Source: Rhodopseudomonas pentothenatexigens
GTDB lineage: Bacteria > Pseudomonadota > Alphaproteobacteria > Rhizobiales > Xanthobacteraceae
DNA: 64,000 nucleotides
Direction: 5' to 3'
Assembly: GCF_900218015.1 (NCBI RefSeq)
Contig: NZ_UFQQ01000009.1
Location: 62,001-126,000 of the forward strand
A program made the translations under genes and the position numbers. Shown here piece after piece: positions 25,135 through 33,177 of the stretch (within the stretch, counting starts at the first letter, position 1; every line of letters begins with the position of its first letter). The notes under the pieces were generated by a model. That model worked only from the letters and a program-made list of their open reading frames with translations. It had not been told where the DNA came from and did no database searches.

Positions 25135-26470
25135 TCAGCTCCACACCCCGCTGCGTCGATCCTCGACCCGTTTGGCCTTGTGAGTGGCGCGGGGCAGGGT
25201 GTCGGGCTTCAGCACCGTGACCGCGGCCGAGACGCCGGTGATGGCCTTGAGCTGCGTTCGAACCGGTCGGCGAGCGCATGGGGCTCGCCGTTGTAGCCGT
25301 GGATGTGCTTCACTTCGACGGTGAGGCGATCGAGGTGATTGATCCGATCGACCACCAGCCGATATTCGCCGGTCAGCTCGTGATCCTGCCGCGCCACCGC
25401 CTCGACGTCACTCGGGAACAGGTTGACGCCCTTGATGATCAGCATGTCGTCGCGCCGGCCGTGGACGCCGTTGAGGCGGATCGCGGTGCGGCCGCAGCGG
25501 CACGGCTCCGGATTGAAGCTGACGATGTCGCCGGTGCGGAACCGGATCATCGGCCGCGCGGTCTTCTGCAGCGTGGTCAGCACCATTTCGCCGCGGTCCC
25601 CCGCCTTCACCGGTTCGCCGCTGTCGGGATCGATCACTTCGACCAGGATGTGATCCTCGGCCCAGTGCAGCCCGTCCTTCTCCTCGCACATTCCGGCGCA
25701 GGAGCCGAAGATGTCGGACAGGCCGTAGTAGTCGTAAACGGACGCCCCCCATAGTTGCTCGATCCGGTTGCGGGTTTCGGGAATCGAGCCGCCGGGCTCG
25801 CCGGCGACGAAGATCCGGCGGACGGCCAGATCCTTGCGCAGGTCGTAACCTTCCTTGATGGCGGTCTCGCCCAAGTACCAGGCGTAAGACGGCGTGGTCC
25901 AGATCACCGTGGCGTGGAATTGGCGCAGGATCTGCAGCAGCCGGTCGGATGGAATCGTGCCGGCGTGGATCGTCAGCGCGCCGAGCTTCTGCGCGCCGAG
26001 CACGCACGGCCCGCCGATGAACAGCGAGAAGTTCAGCGAATGTACGTAGCGATCGCTTGGCCGCATTCCGGACGACCAGAACTGCCGCGCCTCATATCGA
26101 TCCAGCCGTCGAAGTCCGATTGCGTGAACGGCGAGGCGGTCGGGACGCCGGTCGAGCCGGACGACGCGGAGATATAGACGATGTCACGCTCCGGCACGGC
26201 GACGAGGTCGCCGAACGGCGGCACCGCGAGCTGGCGGTCACGCAAGCTGCGCTTGTCGATGAACGGAAAGCGGCGGATGTCGTCGAGCGATTTGATCTGG
26301 TCGGGCGAAACCTTCGCGGCGTCGAACGCGGCGCGATAGGCCGGCGAGCCCGCAGTGGCGTGGGCGACGTGCTTTTGCAGCAGCGACAGTTTCAGCGCGT
26401 CCCAGTCGGCGCGCGATTGGGTTTCGAGCTTGGCGTCCCAATACGGACGCTCGTCGGAAGTCGTAGTCAT
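25135..26470 (-). pseudogene. Phenylacetate-CoA ligase-like gene broken by two frameshifts
   Basis: Adenylate-forming PaaK-family enzyme. The N-terminal part (MTTTSDERPYWDAKLE..., YISASSGSTGVPTASPFT) runs to DGWIDM at about 26093 and then loses frame. The next frame continues as EARQFWSSGMRPSDRYVHSL in the expected PaaK order. A second shift at about 25250 interrupts ADRFER; the third frame continues LKAITGVSAAVTVLKPDTLPR to a stop at 25135. Each shift is explained by one missing base. Adding two bases gives exactly 446 codons, the normal PaaK length. Either a young pseudogene or two sequencing errors; homopolymers are not obvious at either site. Confidence 0.8.
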
Positions 26471-26559
26471 GTGCGGTGGTCCTGAATGCGGACGACCGGC
26501 CGCAGGGCCGGTCGTGCTCTCGATGCAAGGATGAGGGACGATCGAGGCGGCGGCCGGGC

Positions 26560-27345
26560 TCACCAGGTGGTGAGAATGGTGCCGTTGAAGCGTTTCTCGG
26601 TGAAGACCTTGACCTCCGGCGAGCGATAGATCTCGACGAACTTCTTCAGCGTCGCGTTGTCCTTGTTCTTGGCGCGGACCGCGAACACCAGGTTCCAGTT
26701 GGTGTCGGCGCCTTCGAGCAGCAGCGCGCTCTTCGGGTCGAGCCCGGCGCTGAGCGCGTAGTTGAGATTGACCGCCGAGAAATCGAGGTCGTTCAGCGAG
26801 CGCGGCAGTTGCGCAGCGTCGAGCTCGACGATCTTGAGCTTCTTCGGGTTGTCGGCGATATCGGCGATCGTCGCCTTGATGCCGATGCCAGGCTTCAGCT
26901 TGATCAGACCGGCTTTTTCGAACAGTTGCAGCGCGCGGGCGCCGTTGGAAGGATCGTTCGGGATCGCTGCGCTGGCGCCGTCCTTGATGTCGCTCAGCGT
27001 CTTGACCTTGTTCGAGTAGAGTCCGATCGGCACGATGATGCTCTTGGCGATCGACACGATGTCGTAGCCACGTTGCGCCACCTGGTTGTCGAGATAGGGC
27101 TGGTGCTGGAAGTTGTTGATGTCGAGATCGTCCTGCGCCAGGGCCGCATTCGGCACGGTGTAGTCGGTGAATTCGGTGATCTTCACCTCGATGCCCTGCT
27201 TGGCGGCGAGATCGCCGGCATAGCGCAGGATCTCGGCGTAGGGACCGGCGGTGGTGCCGATCCGGACCACTTCGGTGCCGAAGGCCGGAGCCGCGGCGGT
27301 GAGTGCGGCGAAAGCTGCCGCGGCGAAAACGAGTTTACGTGCCAT
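26560..27345 (-). CDS. Second MetQ/NlpA-family substrate-binding protein
   Basis: A 261-residue periplasmic receptor with signal peptide MARKLVFAAAAFAALTAAAPAFG and no lipobox. It keeps the NlpA signatures (IGTTAGPYAEILRYAGDLAAKQG, FTDYTVPNAALAQDDLDINNFQHQPYL in order, PNDPSNGARALQLFEKAGL, LPRSLNDLDF). It differs clearly from the metQ product at 23985, so it may bind another sulfur compound or amino acid and share MetNI. It has no permease genes of its own. Upstream lie a palindrome (27447-27466), a short ORF and a Cys-codon leader, suggesting sulfur-responsive control. Confidence 0.88.
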   Translation of the reverse strand: MARKLVFAAAAFAALTAAAPAFGTEVVRIGTTAGPYAEILRYAGDLAAKQGIEVKITEFTDYTVPNAALAQDDLDINNFQHQPYLDNQVAQRGYDIVSIAKSIIVPIGLYSNKVKTLSDIKDGASAAIPNDPSNGARALQLFEKAGLIKLKPGIGIKATIADIADNPKKLKIVELDAAQLPRSLNDLDFSAVNLNYALSAGLDPKSALLLEGADTNWNLVFAVRAKNKDNATLKKFVEIYRSPEVKVFTEKRFNGTILTTW

Positions 27346-27446
27346 GGGAATTCAACCTCGATACGTGACCATCTTGGTGGTCGTGGTTTGCGGGGAAACT
27401 ACCGGCCGCCCGAACCAGCGGCCATTTCGAAATCCGTGACGGGGCG

Positions 27447-27466
27447 AGATCGGGATTTCCCGATCT
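27447..27466. promoter_or_regulatory. Perfect palindrome upstream of second metQ-like gene
   Basis: Nine-base arms AGATCGGGA and TCCCGATCT around TT, no mismatches, about 100 bases upstream of the gene start. It may be an operator or an RNA hairpin in the 245-base gap 27346-27590, which holds no gene. Confidence 0.45.
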
Positions 27467-27590
27467 GCCGTCGTCGCAGAAGATTCGTGTTGCGTGTGCG
27501 GCCCGCGATGCCCGCCGCGCCTTCGCGCTGCGCGCGACGCGAAGGTGGCTTGGGCGCCGTTTGGGTGGCGGGACGCGGTGCCGCTGCTGG

Positions 27591-27782
27591 TTACTGCAGC
27601 CGCGGGCGGACATCTTTCGCGCAGCGGGTCGCGGCCTTCTGGGCGGCGACCAGCGAACCGAACGACTGTCGCTCCAGACTGTTGAAGTCGTGATGGGCCG
27701 CGAAGAAGCAGAACTTGCGTCCGTCCCGGACGACGATGCCGGCGGTGCGGGCGTGAACTTCAATGACGTAAGCGTCGGACAT
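27591..27782 (-). CDS. Small protein of unknown function (63 residues)
   Basis: MSDAYVIEVHARTAG then IVVRDGRKFCFFAAHHDF and SLVAAQKAATRCAKDVRP: a compact sequence of beta-strand-like segments with a helical end, two Cys and three His. ATG 27782 is preceded by GGGAG at ideal distance, and codon choice is GC-rich as in neighbours, so it looks genuine. Longer in-frame extensions upstream lack a ribosome site. It lies between the Cys-codon leader peptide and the second metQ-like gene on the same strand. No function can be assigned. Confidence 0.6.
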   Translation of the reverse strand: MSDAYVIEVHARTAGIVVRDGRKFCFFAAHHDFNSLERQSFGSLVAAQKAATRCAKDVRPRLQ

Positions 27783-27792
27783 GACTCTCCCA

Positions 27793-27805
27793 CTGGCAAA
27801 GCCAG
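27793..27805 (-). promoter_or_regulatory. Hairpin abutting ribosome site of the 63-residue ORF
   Basis: CTGGC-AAA-GCCAG lies two bases from the GGGAG ribosome site (27787-27791) and 49 bases after the leader-peptide stop. In the mRNA it could compete with other structures formed when ribosomes stall on the leader. Inference only. Confidence 0.3.
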
Positions 27806-27853
27806 CGCCTTCTGATCTCTGATGATGTCGGTGGTGTCGAAACGGTGTCGGCG

Positions 27854-28006
27854 TCAGCCGAGGATCATTCGACAGCGACAACAGAGGCCGGAGCGGGGAG
27901 GAGAGAGCCGGGTGGCCGTCCGGGCCGGCGCGGTCGCGCGCAATGCAGTGGTGGTGCGGCGATGCGTGGCAGGTCGTTCAGCAATGATCGAGATGTTGGC
28001 GTTCAT
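27854..28006 (-). CDS. Candidate leader peptide with clustered cysteine codons
   Basis: A 50-residue ORF starting MNANISIIAERP, basic and Thr/Ala/Arg-rich, ending PPRSGLCCRCRMILG. Three of four codons at 27872-27883 are TGT (Cys), the less usual Cys codon in this GC-rich genome. ATG 28006 has GGAG eight bases upstream. The stop is 71 bases from the next ORF. Clustered Cys codons just before a stop, upstream of genes linked to sulfur/amino-acid uptake, are the layout of cysteine-responsive attenuator peptides (known experimentally in mycobacteria). The function here is inferred, and the peptide itself probably has no enzyme role. Confidence 0.55.
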   Translation of the reverse strand: MNANISIIAERPATHRRTTTALRATAPARTATRLSPPRSGLCCRCRMILG

Positions 28007-28130
28007 GAGCCGATCTCCGTCAACAAAGGAGCCCACGAGCCGTGTCGTGGCGCTTTAGCGATTAAACCCGCGGCGCAAGCTGCTCCGTCAAATCCCGCGA
28101 TCCGCGTCAACGAAGGACGTCGGACGAGTC

Positions 28131-28159
28131 AAATCTGCCTGACCTCGATGTGAAGTCAA
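28131..28159 (-). promoter_or_regulatory. Possible sigma-70 promoter for the leader peptide unit
   Basis: On the minus strand, TTGACT (28159-28154), a 17-base spacer and AGATTT (28136-28131). It is 125 bases upstream of the leader ORF. The -10 is imperfect. The rest of the gap 28007-28347 shows no gene. Confidence 0.3.
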
Positions 28160-28347
28160 CGTTCGCGGAAAAATAAGATCGATTTGGCGCGGGATCGCGA
28201 CAACGAGCAAGCGGTGATGTCTGCGCGATCGCGTGGAGAGAAATTTCTGCTGCGCTGCGCCTGTCGCTTGCTTGGCGGAAATCCGGAGGCGACCGGCATC
28301 GACGGCAGAGGCGGTGTGCGAGCAATGATCGGAATCGCAGGTGCCGG

Positions 28348-29160
28348 TCAGGGCTGAGCCGCGGGACCGGACGGTCGTGCTGTCCCGCCCGCAATGCCGG
28401 TACCGTCGGCCGCCGCGATCCCGCTGAAGTCGATCGCCTCTCCGCGCATCCGCGACAACGAGGCGAGCGCGCGGTCGCGATCGCCCTCGAGCAGTTCGCG
28501 GTAGTGGGATTCGGCCGCATTCGGGCGGCGTTGACGGATCGAGCGCAAGGTCGCCGCCATCAGGTCAGCGCTGAGCCGGCGGATCTTGCGGGTCTGATAG
28601 TCGAGCGGCGATTTCCAGATCGTGGTCCACACCGTCTGGTTGGCGAGGTCGGCGAGCAGTTCGACCAGCAACTCGTTGCCGGAACCCCGCGCAATGGTTC
28701 TGACAGCGCGGGTCGTGGTGCGCGCGAAGCCGATCGGATCGTCGATCTCGACACCCGCATTCAGCTCGTCGCAGCGCCGCGCCAGAGTCTCGACGAAGCT
28801 CTCGATCGGCGAGGTCGCCATCGTCCGCACCGCGAGCATCGACAGCGCCGTGCGGACGTTGAACAGATCGGCCACCGACTTCAGCGACAGCGGTTTGACG
28901 TAGGCGCCGCGCCGCGGGTTCAGTTCGACCAGCCGGCGCCGTTCGAGAATGCGGATCGCTTCGCGGATCGGGCCGCGACTGACGCCGAAGTCGCGCGCCA
29001 GATCGAGCTCGACGAGACGCTCGCCGGCCTTGCGGCGGCCGGAGACGATATCGGCGCCGAGTTCTTCGGCGATCTGATCGGGCAGCGTCCGCAGAGAGAA
29101 ACGGCCCGCCGGGGCGCCGTCGTCGTCGCCCACAGCCCTGCGATGGTTTGTCGCTGCCAT
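28348..29160 (-). CDS. GntR-family regulator, FCD (FadR) subfamily
   Basis: A 270-residue regulator. The winged helix lies at ~20-85 (LPDQIAEELGADIVSGRRKAGERLVE, FGVSRGPIREAIRILERRRLVELNPRRGAYV). The all-helical FCD effector domain follows (ADLFNVRTALSMLAVRTMA...). ATG 29160 has AGGAG six bases upstream. It is transcribed divergently from the peptide-type ABC importer/ligase/carboxylase operon, with a FadR-type palindrome in the shared promoter (29221-29238). FCD regulators usually sense organic acids, so it probably represses that operon and itself until the substrate appears. Confidence 0.9.
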   Translation of the reverse strand: MAATNHRRAVGDDDGAPAGRFSLRTLPDQIAEELGADIVSGRRKAGERLVELDLARDFGVSRGPIREAIRILERRRLVELNPRRGAYVKPLSLKSVADLFNVRTALSMLAVRTMATSPIESFVETLARRCDELNAGVEIDDPIGFARTTTRAVRTIARGSGNELLVELLADLANQTVWTTIWKSPLDYQTRKIRRLSADLMAATLRSIRQRRPNAAESHYRELLEGDRDRALASLSRMRGEAIDFSGIAAADGTGIAGGTARPSGPAAQP

Positions 29161-29220
29161 GATGTCTCCTCGCCTCCGTGACGGCGGCTCGCGCGTTGCC
29201 GCTCCTTCGTAGCGCGACAG

Positions 29221-29238
29221 TCGATTGTTGACAATCGA
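29221..29238. promoter_or_regulatory. FadR/GntR-type operator palindrome
   Basis: TCGATTGT-TG-ACAATCGA, perfect 8-bp arms. The core TTGT-TG-ACAA fits the FCD-GntR pattern (TNGTNNNACNA). It is 61 bases from the regulator start and 110-260 bases from the divergent genes, so it can serve both. Confidence 0.65.
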
Positions 29239-29346
29239 CAAACCGTGTCCTTTGATGGCGCCGCCGACGCCGGTCAGGGACCGGCGACAAGCCGAAACAG
29301 GCGACGGCCCGCACGCGGACGCGGCGGATCAAGGGAGGATATGGCG

Positions 29347-29487
29347 ATGACGTTCGCGCAGGTGCGAACCCGCACCCGAGATGTCGGGTCGAAGTGGCTT
29401 GAAGTAAGCGCCGCCTCGCCGCTGTCGCTCGTGTTGAATCGGTTCGCGCCTGGCTCTGCGGTCGCCGTCCGCGGCGTGCTGAGCTGA
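29347..29487 (+). CDS. Short ORF at the head of the importer operon (46 residues, tentative)
   Basis: MTFAQVRTRTRDVG...SVLNRFAPGS-like basic peptide ending GVLS. ATG 29347 has a strong ribosome site (AAGGGAGG) eight bases upstream, stronger than that of the following ATPase gene, whose start is only 8 bases after this stop. It may serve to couple translation into the ATPase gene. No homologue is recognised, and the ORF may be incidental. Confidence 0.3.
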   Translation: MTFAQVRTRTRDVGSKWLEVSAASPLSLVLNRFAPGSAVAVRGVLS

Positions 29488-29495
29488 CGCGCGCG

Positions 29496-30536
29496 ATGTC
29501 GGTTGGCCAGACCATCGAGTTGAACGGAGCAGCCGCGCCGAGCGGCGGTGGATCGCCGCTTCTGGCGGTGCGCGATTTGTCGCTGTCGTTTGCCACGGCC
29601 AGCGGTTCATTGCCGATCACGCGCAACGTCGGCTTTTCGATCGCGCCCGGCGAACGCGTCGGGTTGGTCGGCGAAAGTGGCTGCGGCAAGACGGTCACCG
29701 GGCTCTCGCTGCTGCGGCTGCTGCCGGCGCACAACGCGCAGGTCCGCGGCGAGATCAGGTTCGAAGGCGTCAACCTGTTGGAATTGTCCCCGCGGCGGAT
29801 GCGGGCGGTGCGCGGCCGCGACATCGCGATGATTTTTCAGGAGCCGATGAGTGCGCTCGATCCGGTGTTCACCGTCGGCGATCAGATCAGCGAAGCCTAT
29901 CGGGTGCATTTTCCGGTCAGCCGGGCCGAGGGCCGTGACCGCGCCATCGAGGCGCTGCGCGAGGTCGGCATTCCGGCGCCGGAACGGCGCTGCGACGAGT
30001 ATCCGCATCAACTCTCCGGCGGCATGCGGCAGCGCGTGATGATCGCGATGGCGCTGATCTGCAAGCCGAAGCTGTTGATCGCCGACGAGCCGACCACGGC
30101 GCTAGACGTTACCGTCCAGGCCCAGATCACCGACCTGCTGCGGTCGCTGAGCGAACGGACCGGTACCGCGCTGATTTTCATCACCCACGATCTCGGCGTT
30201 GTCGCCGAGACCTGCACGCGGATGATCACGATGTATGCCGGCGAGGTCGTCGAAGACGCACCGGTCGACGACGTGCTGACGCGGCCGCGCCATCCCTACA
30301 CCTCGGGTCTGCTGCGTTCGCTGCCGGGACTCAGCGCGCGCCGCGGTGTGCTGTCGTCGATTCCCGGCCGCGTGCCGTCGCCGAATGCGATGCCGGCCGG
30401 CTGCCGGTTTCGCGCGCGCTGCGCCCACGCGGCGGCCGGTTGCGAACGCGAGCAGGCGATGGTCGAGGTCGATGCCGGCCATGGCGCTCGCTGCTGGCGC
30501 GCGGCCGAACTGGCGTTGCCGGGAGCGGTGAATTGA
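29496..30536 (+). CDS. Peptide/opine-type ABC importer ATPase (DppD family)
   Basis: A 346-residue ATPase. Walker [10 protein letters not shown]-loop [19 protein letters not shown], signature LSGGMRQR, Walker [15 protein letters not shown] and the switch His in FITHDLGV are all canonical. The C-terminal oligopeptide-transporter extension has its Cys cluster ([15 protein letters not shown]). ATG 29496 lacks a clear ribosome site and may rely on coupling to the short ORF before it. The 3' end overlaps the second ATPase gene. It belongs to a nine-gene unit running to 41119. Confidence 0.92.
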   Translation: MSVGQTIELNGAAAPSGGGSPLLAVRDLSLSFATASGSLPITRNVGFSIAPGERVGLVGESGCGKTVTGLSLLRLLPAHNAQVRGEIRFEGVNLLELSPRRMRAVRGRDIAMIFQEPMSALDPVFTVGDQISEAYRVHFPVSRAEGRDRAIEALREVGIPAPERRCDEYPHQLSGGMRQRVMIAMALICKPKLLIADEPTTALDVTVQAQITDLLRSLSERTGTALIFITHDLGVVAETCTRMITMYAGEVVEDAPVDDVLTRPRHPYTSGLLRSLPGLSARRGVLSSIPGRVPSPNAMPAGCRFRARCAHAAAGCEREQAMVEVDAGHGARCWRAAELALPGAVN

Positions 30537-31582
30537 CAGATTCAACTTCGCCCACTCCGAGCGAGATCATCGCGGTGCGCGATCTGCGCATCCTGTTTCC
30601 GACCCGCGACGGCCACGACACCGTCAAGGCGGTCGACGGCATGGATTTCGAAGTCCGGAGCGGCGAGACCTTCGGCATCATTGGCGAGTCCGGGTCGGGC
30701 AAGACCACGCTCGGCCGCGCTTTGGTATCGCTGCTGAAGCCGACCGAGGGACAGATCCTGCATCAGGGCGTCGATCCCGCTGGGCTCGGCGCCAAGGCGT
30801 TTCGTCGGCACCGCCGCGACTACCAGATCGTGTTTCAGGACCCCAACGCCGCGCTCAACCCGCGAATGACCATCATCGACAGCGTGATGGAGCCGCTGGA
30901 GATCGTCGGCGAGGGCGATGCGGCATCGCGCCGTCGCCGCGGCATCGCGGCGATCGAGCGGGTCGGTCTGTCTCCCGAGGCCGCCGATCGCTATCCGCAT
31001 CAGCTCTCCGGCGGACAGAAGCAGCGCGTCAACATCGCGCGGGTGTTGACGCTGCGTCCCAAAGTGATCGTCTGCGACGAGGTGGTGGCGGCGCTCGACG
31101 TCTCGATCCGCGGGGACGTGCTCAACCTGTTCGCCGATCTGCAGCGCGAGTTCGGTCTCACCTATGTGTTCATCACACACGATATCTCGGTGGTGTCGCA
31201 CATCTCCGATCGGATTGCCGTCACCTATCTTGGCAAGCTGATGGAGCTCGGGCCCGCCGAAGACGTGATCGAGCGCCCGATGCATCCTTATACGCGTGCG
31301 CTGCTGTCGGCGGAGCCGATTCCATTGCCCTCGCATCTGCGGGTCGATCGCCGCATCATTCTCGAAGGCGAGATTCCGAGCCCGGTGGCGCCGCCGTCCG
31401 GCTGCCGGTTTCGCACGCGCTGCCCCTCGGTGCAGCCGCGCTGCGCCGCCGAGGCGCCGGCGTGGCGCGAGGTCAGGTCGGGACACCGCGTCGCCTGTCA
31501 TTTCGCGACCACGGAAGGTCCGCCACCCGATCAACGACAAGCAGAAAACACAACAATCATGGGAGGACCAACATGCGCGTGA
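30533..31582 (+). CDS. Peptide-type ABC importer ATPase (DppF family)
   Basis: A 349-residue ATPase, partner of the DppD-like protein. Walker A GESGSGKT, Q-loop IVFQDPNAALNPRMT, signature LSGGQKQR and Walker B VIVCDEVVAALDVS (with VVAALD in place of PTSALD) are visible. The C-terminal extension is GCRFRTRCPSVQPRC. TTG 30533 is taken as start because GGGAG precedes it by 7 bases and it overlaps the previous stop (TTGA). The end overlaps the receptor gene start by 10 bases. Confidence 0.9.
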   Translation: MTDSTSPTPSEIIAVRDLRILFPTRDGHDTVKAVDGMDFEVRSGETFGIIGESGSGKTTLGRALVSLLKPTEGQILHQGVDPAGLGAKAFRRHRRDYQIVFQDPNAALNPRMTIIDSVMEPLEIVGEGDAASRRRRGIAAIERVGLSPEAADRYPHQLSGGQKQRVNIARVLTLRPKVIVCDEVVAALDVSIRGDVLNLFADLQREFGLTYVFITHDISVVSHISDRIAVTYLGKLMELGPAEDVIERPMHPYTRALLSAEPIPLPSHLRVDRRIILEGEIPSPVAPPSGCRFRTRCPSVQPRCAAEAPAWREVRSGHRVACHFATTEGPPPDQRQAENTTIMGGPTCA

Positions 31583-33126
31583 TCGATTTGGGAAACCGCA
31601 CCTTACGCCGTCGCGAAGTTCTGGCGCTGTTCGGCGGCGCCGCCGCGGCCGGCGTGCTCGGGTTGCCGGGCGAAGTGCTGGCCGCCAAGACCGGCGGCAT
31701 ACTCAAGGTCGCTGCGCCTGCCAATCCGTCGTCGCTCGATCCGGCGACCGGTGGCGCCGGCTCCGATCACAGCATCCTGTGGACCATGTACGACACGCTG
31801 GTCGAATGGGACTACGACACGTTGAAGCCGAAGCCCGGCATGGCGAAGTGGTCGTATCCCGATCCCAAGACCATGGTGCTGGAGATTGCCGAGGGCATCA
31901 AGTTTCACGACGGCACGCCGCTCGACGCCGAGGCAGTCAAGTTCAACCTCGATCGCAATCGCTCCGACCAGCGTTCCAACGTCAAATCCGATCTGCTGAC
32001 CATAGAAGCTGTTGAAGTGACCGGCCCGCTTCAGGTGACGCTGAAGCTGAAGAATCCCGACACCTCGCTGCCGGCGATCCTGTCGGACCGCGCCGGCATG
32101 ATGGTGTCGCCGACCAATATCAAGGCGCTCGGCAACGAAACCGACCGCAAGCCGGTTGGCGCCGGCCCCTGGAAATTCGTGCGCTGGAACGACAACGAAA
32201 TTATCGTCGTCGCCCGCAATGAGAATTACTGGCGCAAGGGCCGACCGTTCCTCGATGGTATCGAGTTCAACATCATCCCGGAGAACGCCACTGCGCTGCG
32301 CTCGGTGGTCGCCGGCCAGAACGACATGACGTTTCAATTGCCGGCGCGGCTGAAGCCGGTGATCGAGCGCGCCAAGGATCTCAAGATGGTGTCGTCGCCG
32401 ACGCTGTACTGCATCCAGGTGTATTTCAACTACGCCCGCGCGCCGCTCGACAACGTCAAGGTCCGTCAAGCGATCAACTTCGCGCTCGATCGCGACGCCT
32501 TCGTCAAGGCGGCGCTGAGCGGGCTCGGCGAACCGGCCCGGATGACGCTCCCGAGCACCCATTGGGCCTACGCCAAGGACGTCGCCGGCACCTATCCGCA
32601 CGATCCGGAGAAGGCGAAGAAGCTTCTCGCCGAAGCCGGCTACAAGGACGGGCTGGAAATGTCGATCGGCGGCTACACCGACCAGGATTCGGTGCGGCGC
32701 GGTGAGATCATCCAGGATCAGCTCGGCAAGGTCGGCATCAGACTGAAGTTCACCCGCGGCACCATCGCCGAGATCAGCGCGCAGTTCTTCGCCCAGGAGA
32801 AGAAGTTCGACCTCTTGGTGTCGGCCTGGACCGGCCGGCCCGATCCGAGCATGACCTACGCGCTCGGCTTCGACAAAGGCGCCTACTACAACGCCGGCCG
32901 CACCGCCGATCCCGAGCTGTCGAAGCTGATCCAGGAGAGCCGGGCCAGCCAGGATCTCGCCGAGCGCGCTGCGGTGTTCGCCAAGATTCAGCGCATCACC
33001 GTGGGGCAGGCGCTGTCGGCTCCGCTGGCGTTCCAGTACGAGCTCGATGCGCTGTCGGCGAAGGTGAAGGACTTCCAGCCGAACCTGCTCGGCAAGCCGA
33101 AGTTCGAGAACGTCTCGCTCGCCTGA
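31573..33126 (+). CDS. Family 5 extracellular solute-binding protein (Tat-exported)
   Basis: A 517-residue receptor. The N-terminus TLRRREVLALFGGAAAAGVLG is a twin-arginine-like signal with cleavage near VLAAKTG. The SBP_bac_5 fold is evident (LKVAAPANPSSLDPAT, IKFHDGTPLDAEAVKFNLDRN, VRQAINFALDRDAFVKAALSGLGEPA, KKLLAEAGYKDGLEM). Members bind peptides, opines, nickel complexes or, in catabolic operons, organic acids and amides. The downstream CoA ligase and carboxylase make a carboxylic acid or ester-like ligand most likely here. GGGAGGACCAAC precedes the start. Confidence 0.92.
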   Translation: MRVIDLGNRTLRRREVLALFGGAAAAGVLGLPGEVLAAKTGGILKVAAPANPSSLDPATGGAGSDHSILWTMYDTLVEWDYDTLKPKPGMAKWSYPDPKTMVLEIAEGIKFHDGTPLDAEAVKFNLDRNRSDQRSNVKSDLLTIEAVEVTGPLQVTLKLKNPDTSLPAILSDRAGMMVSPTNIKALGNETDRKPVGAGPWKFVRWNDNEIIVVARNENYWRKGRPFLDGIEFNIIPENATALRSVVAGQNDMTFQLPARLKPVIERAKDLKMVSSPTLYCIQVYFNYARAPLDNVKVRQAINFALDRDAFVKAALSGLGEPARMTLPSTHWAYAKDVAGTYPHDPEKAKKLLAEAGYKDGLEMSIGGYTDQDSVRRGEIIQDQLGKVGIRLKFTRGTIAEISAQFFAQEKKFDLLVSAWTGRPDPSMTYALGFDKGAYYNAGRTADPELSKLIQESRASQDLAERAAVFAKIQRITVGQALSAPLAFQYELDALSAKVKDFQPNLLGKPKFENVSLA

Positions 33127-33177
33127 TCGTCCGGCGCCGCGAGCGATCGCGGCGCCCTTCTCTGGACTGGTTTCGCC

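Noticed and set aside
26033-26563. Separate short gene for an N-terminal ligase fragment
   Set aside because: The sequence continues directly in other frames as the rest of a PaaK protein, so it is one broken gene.
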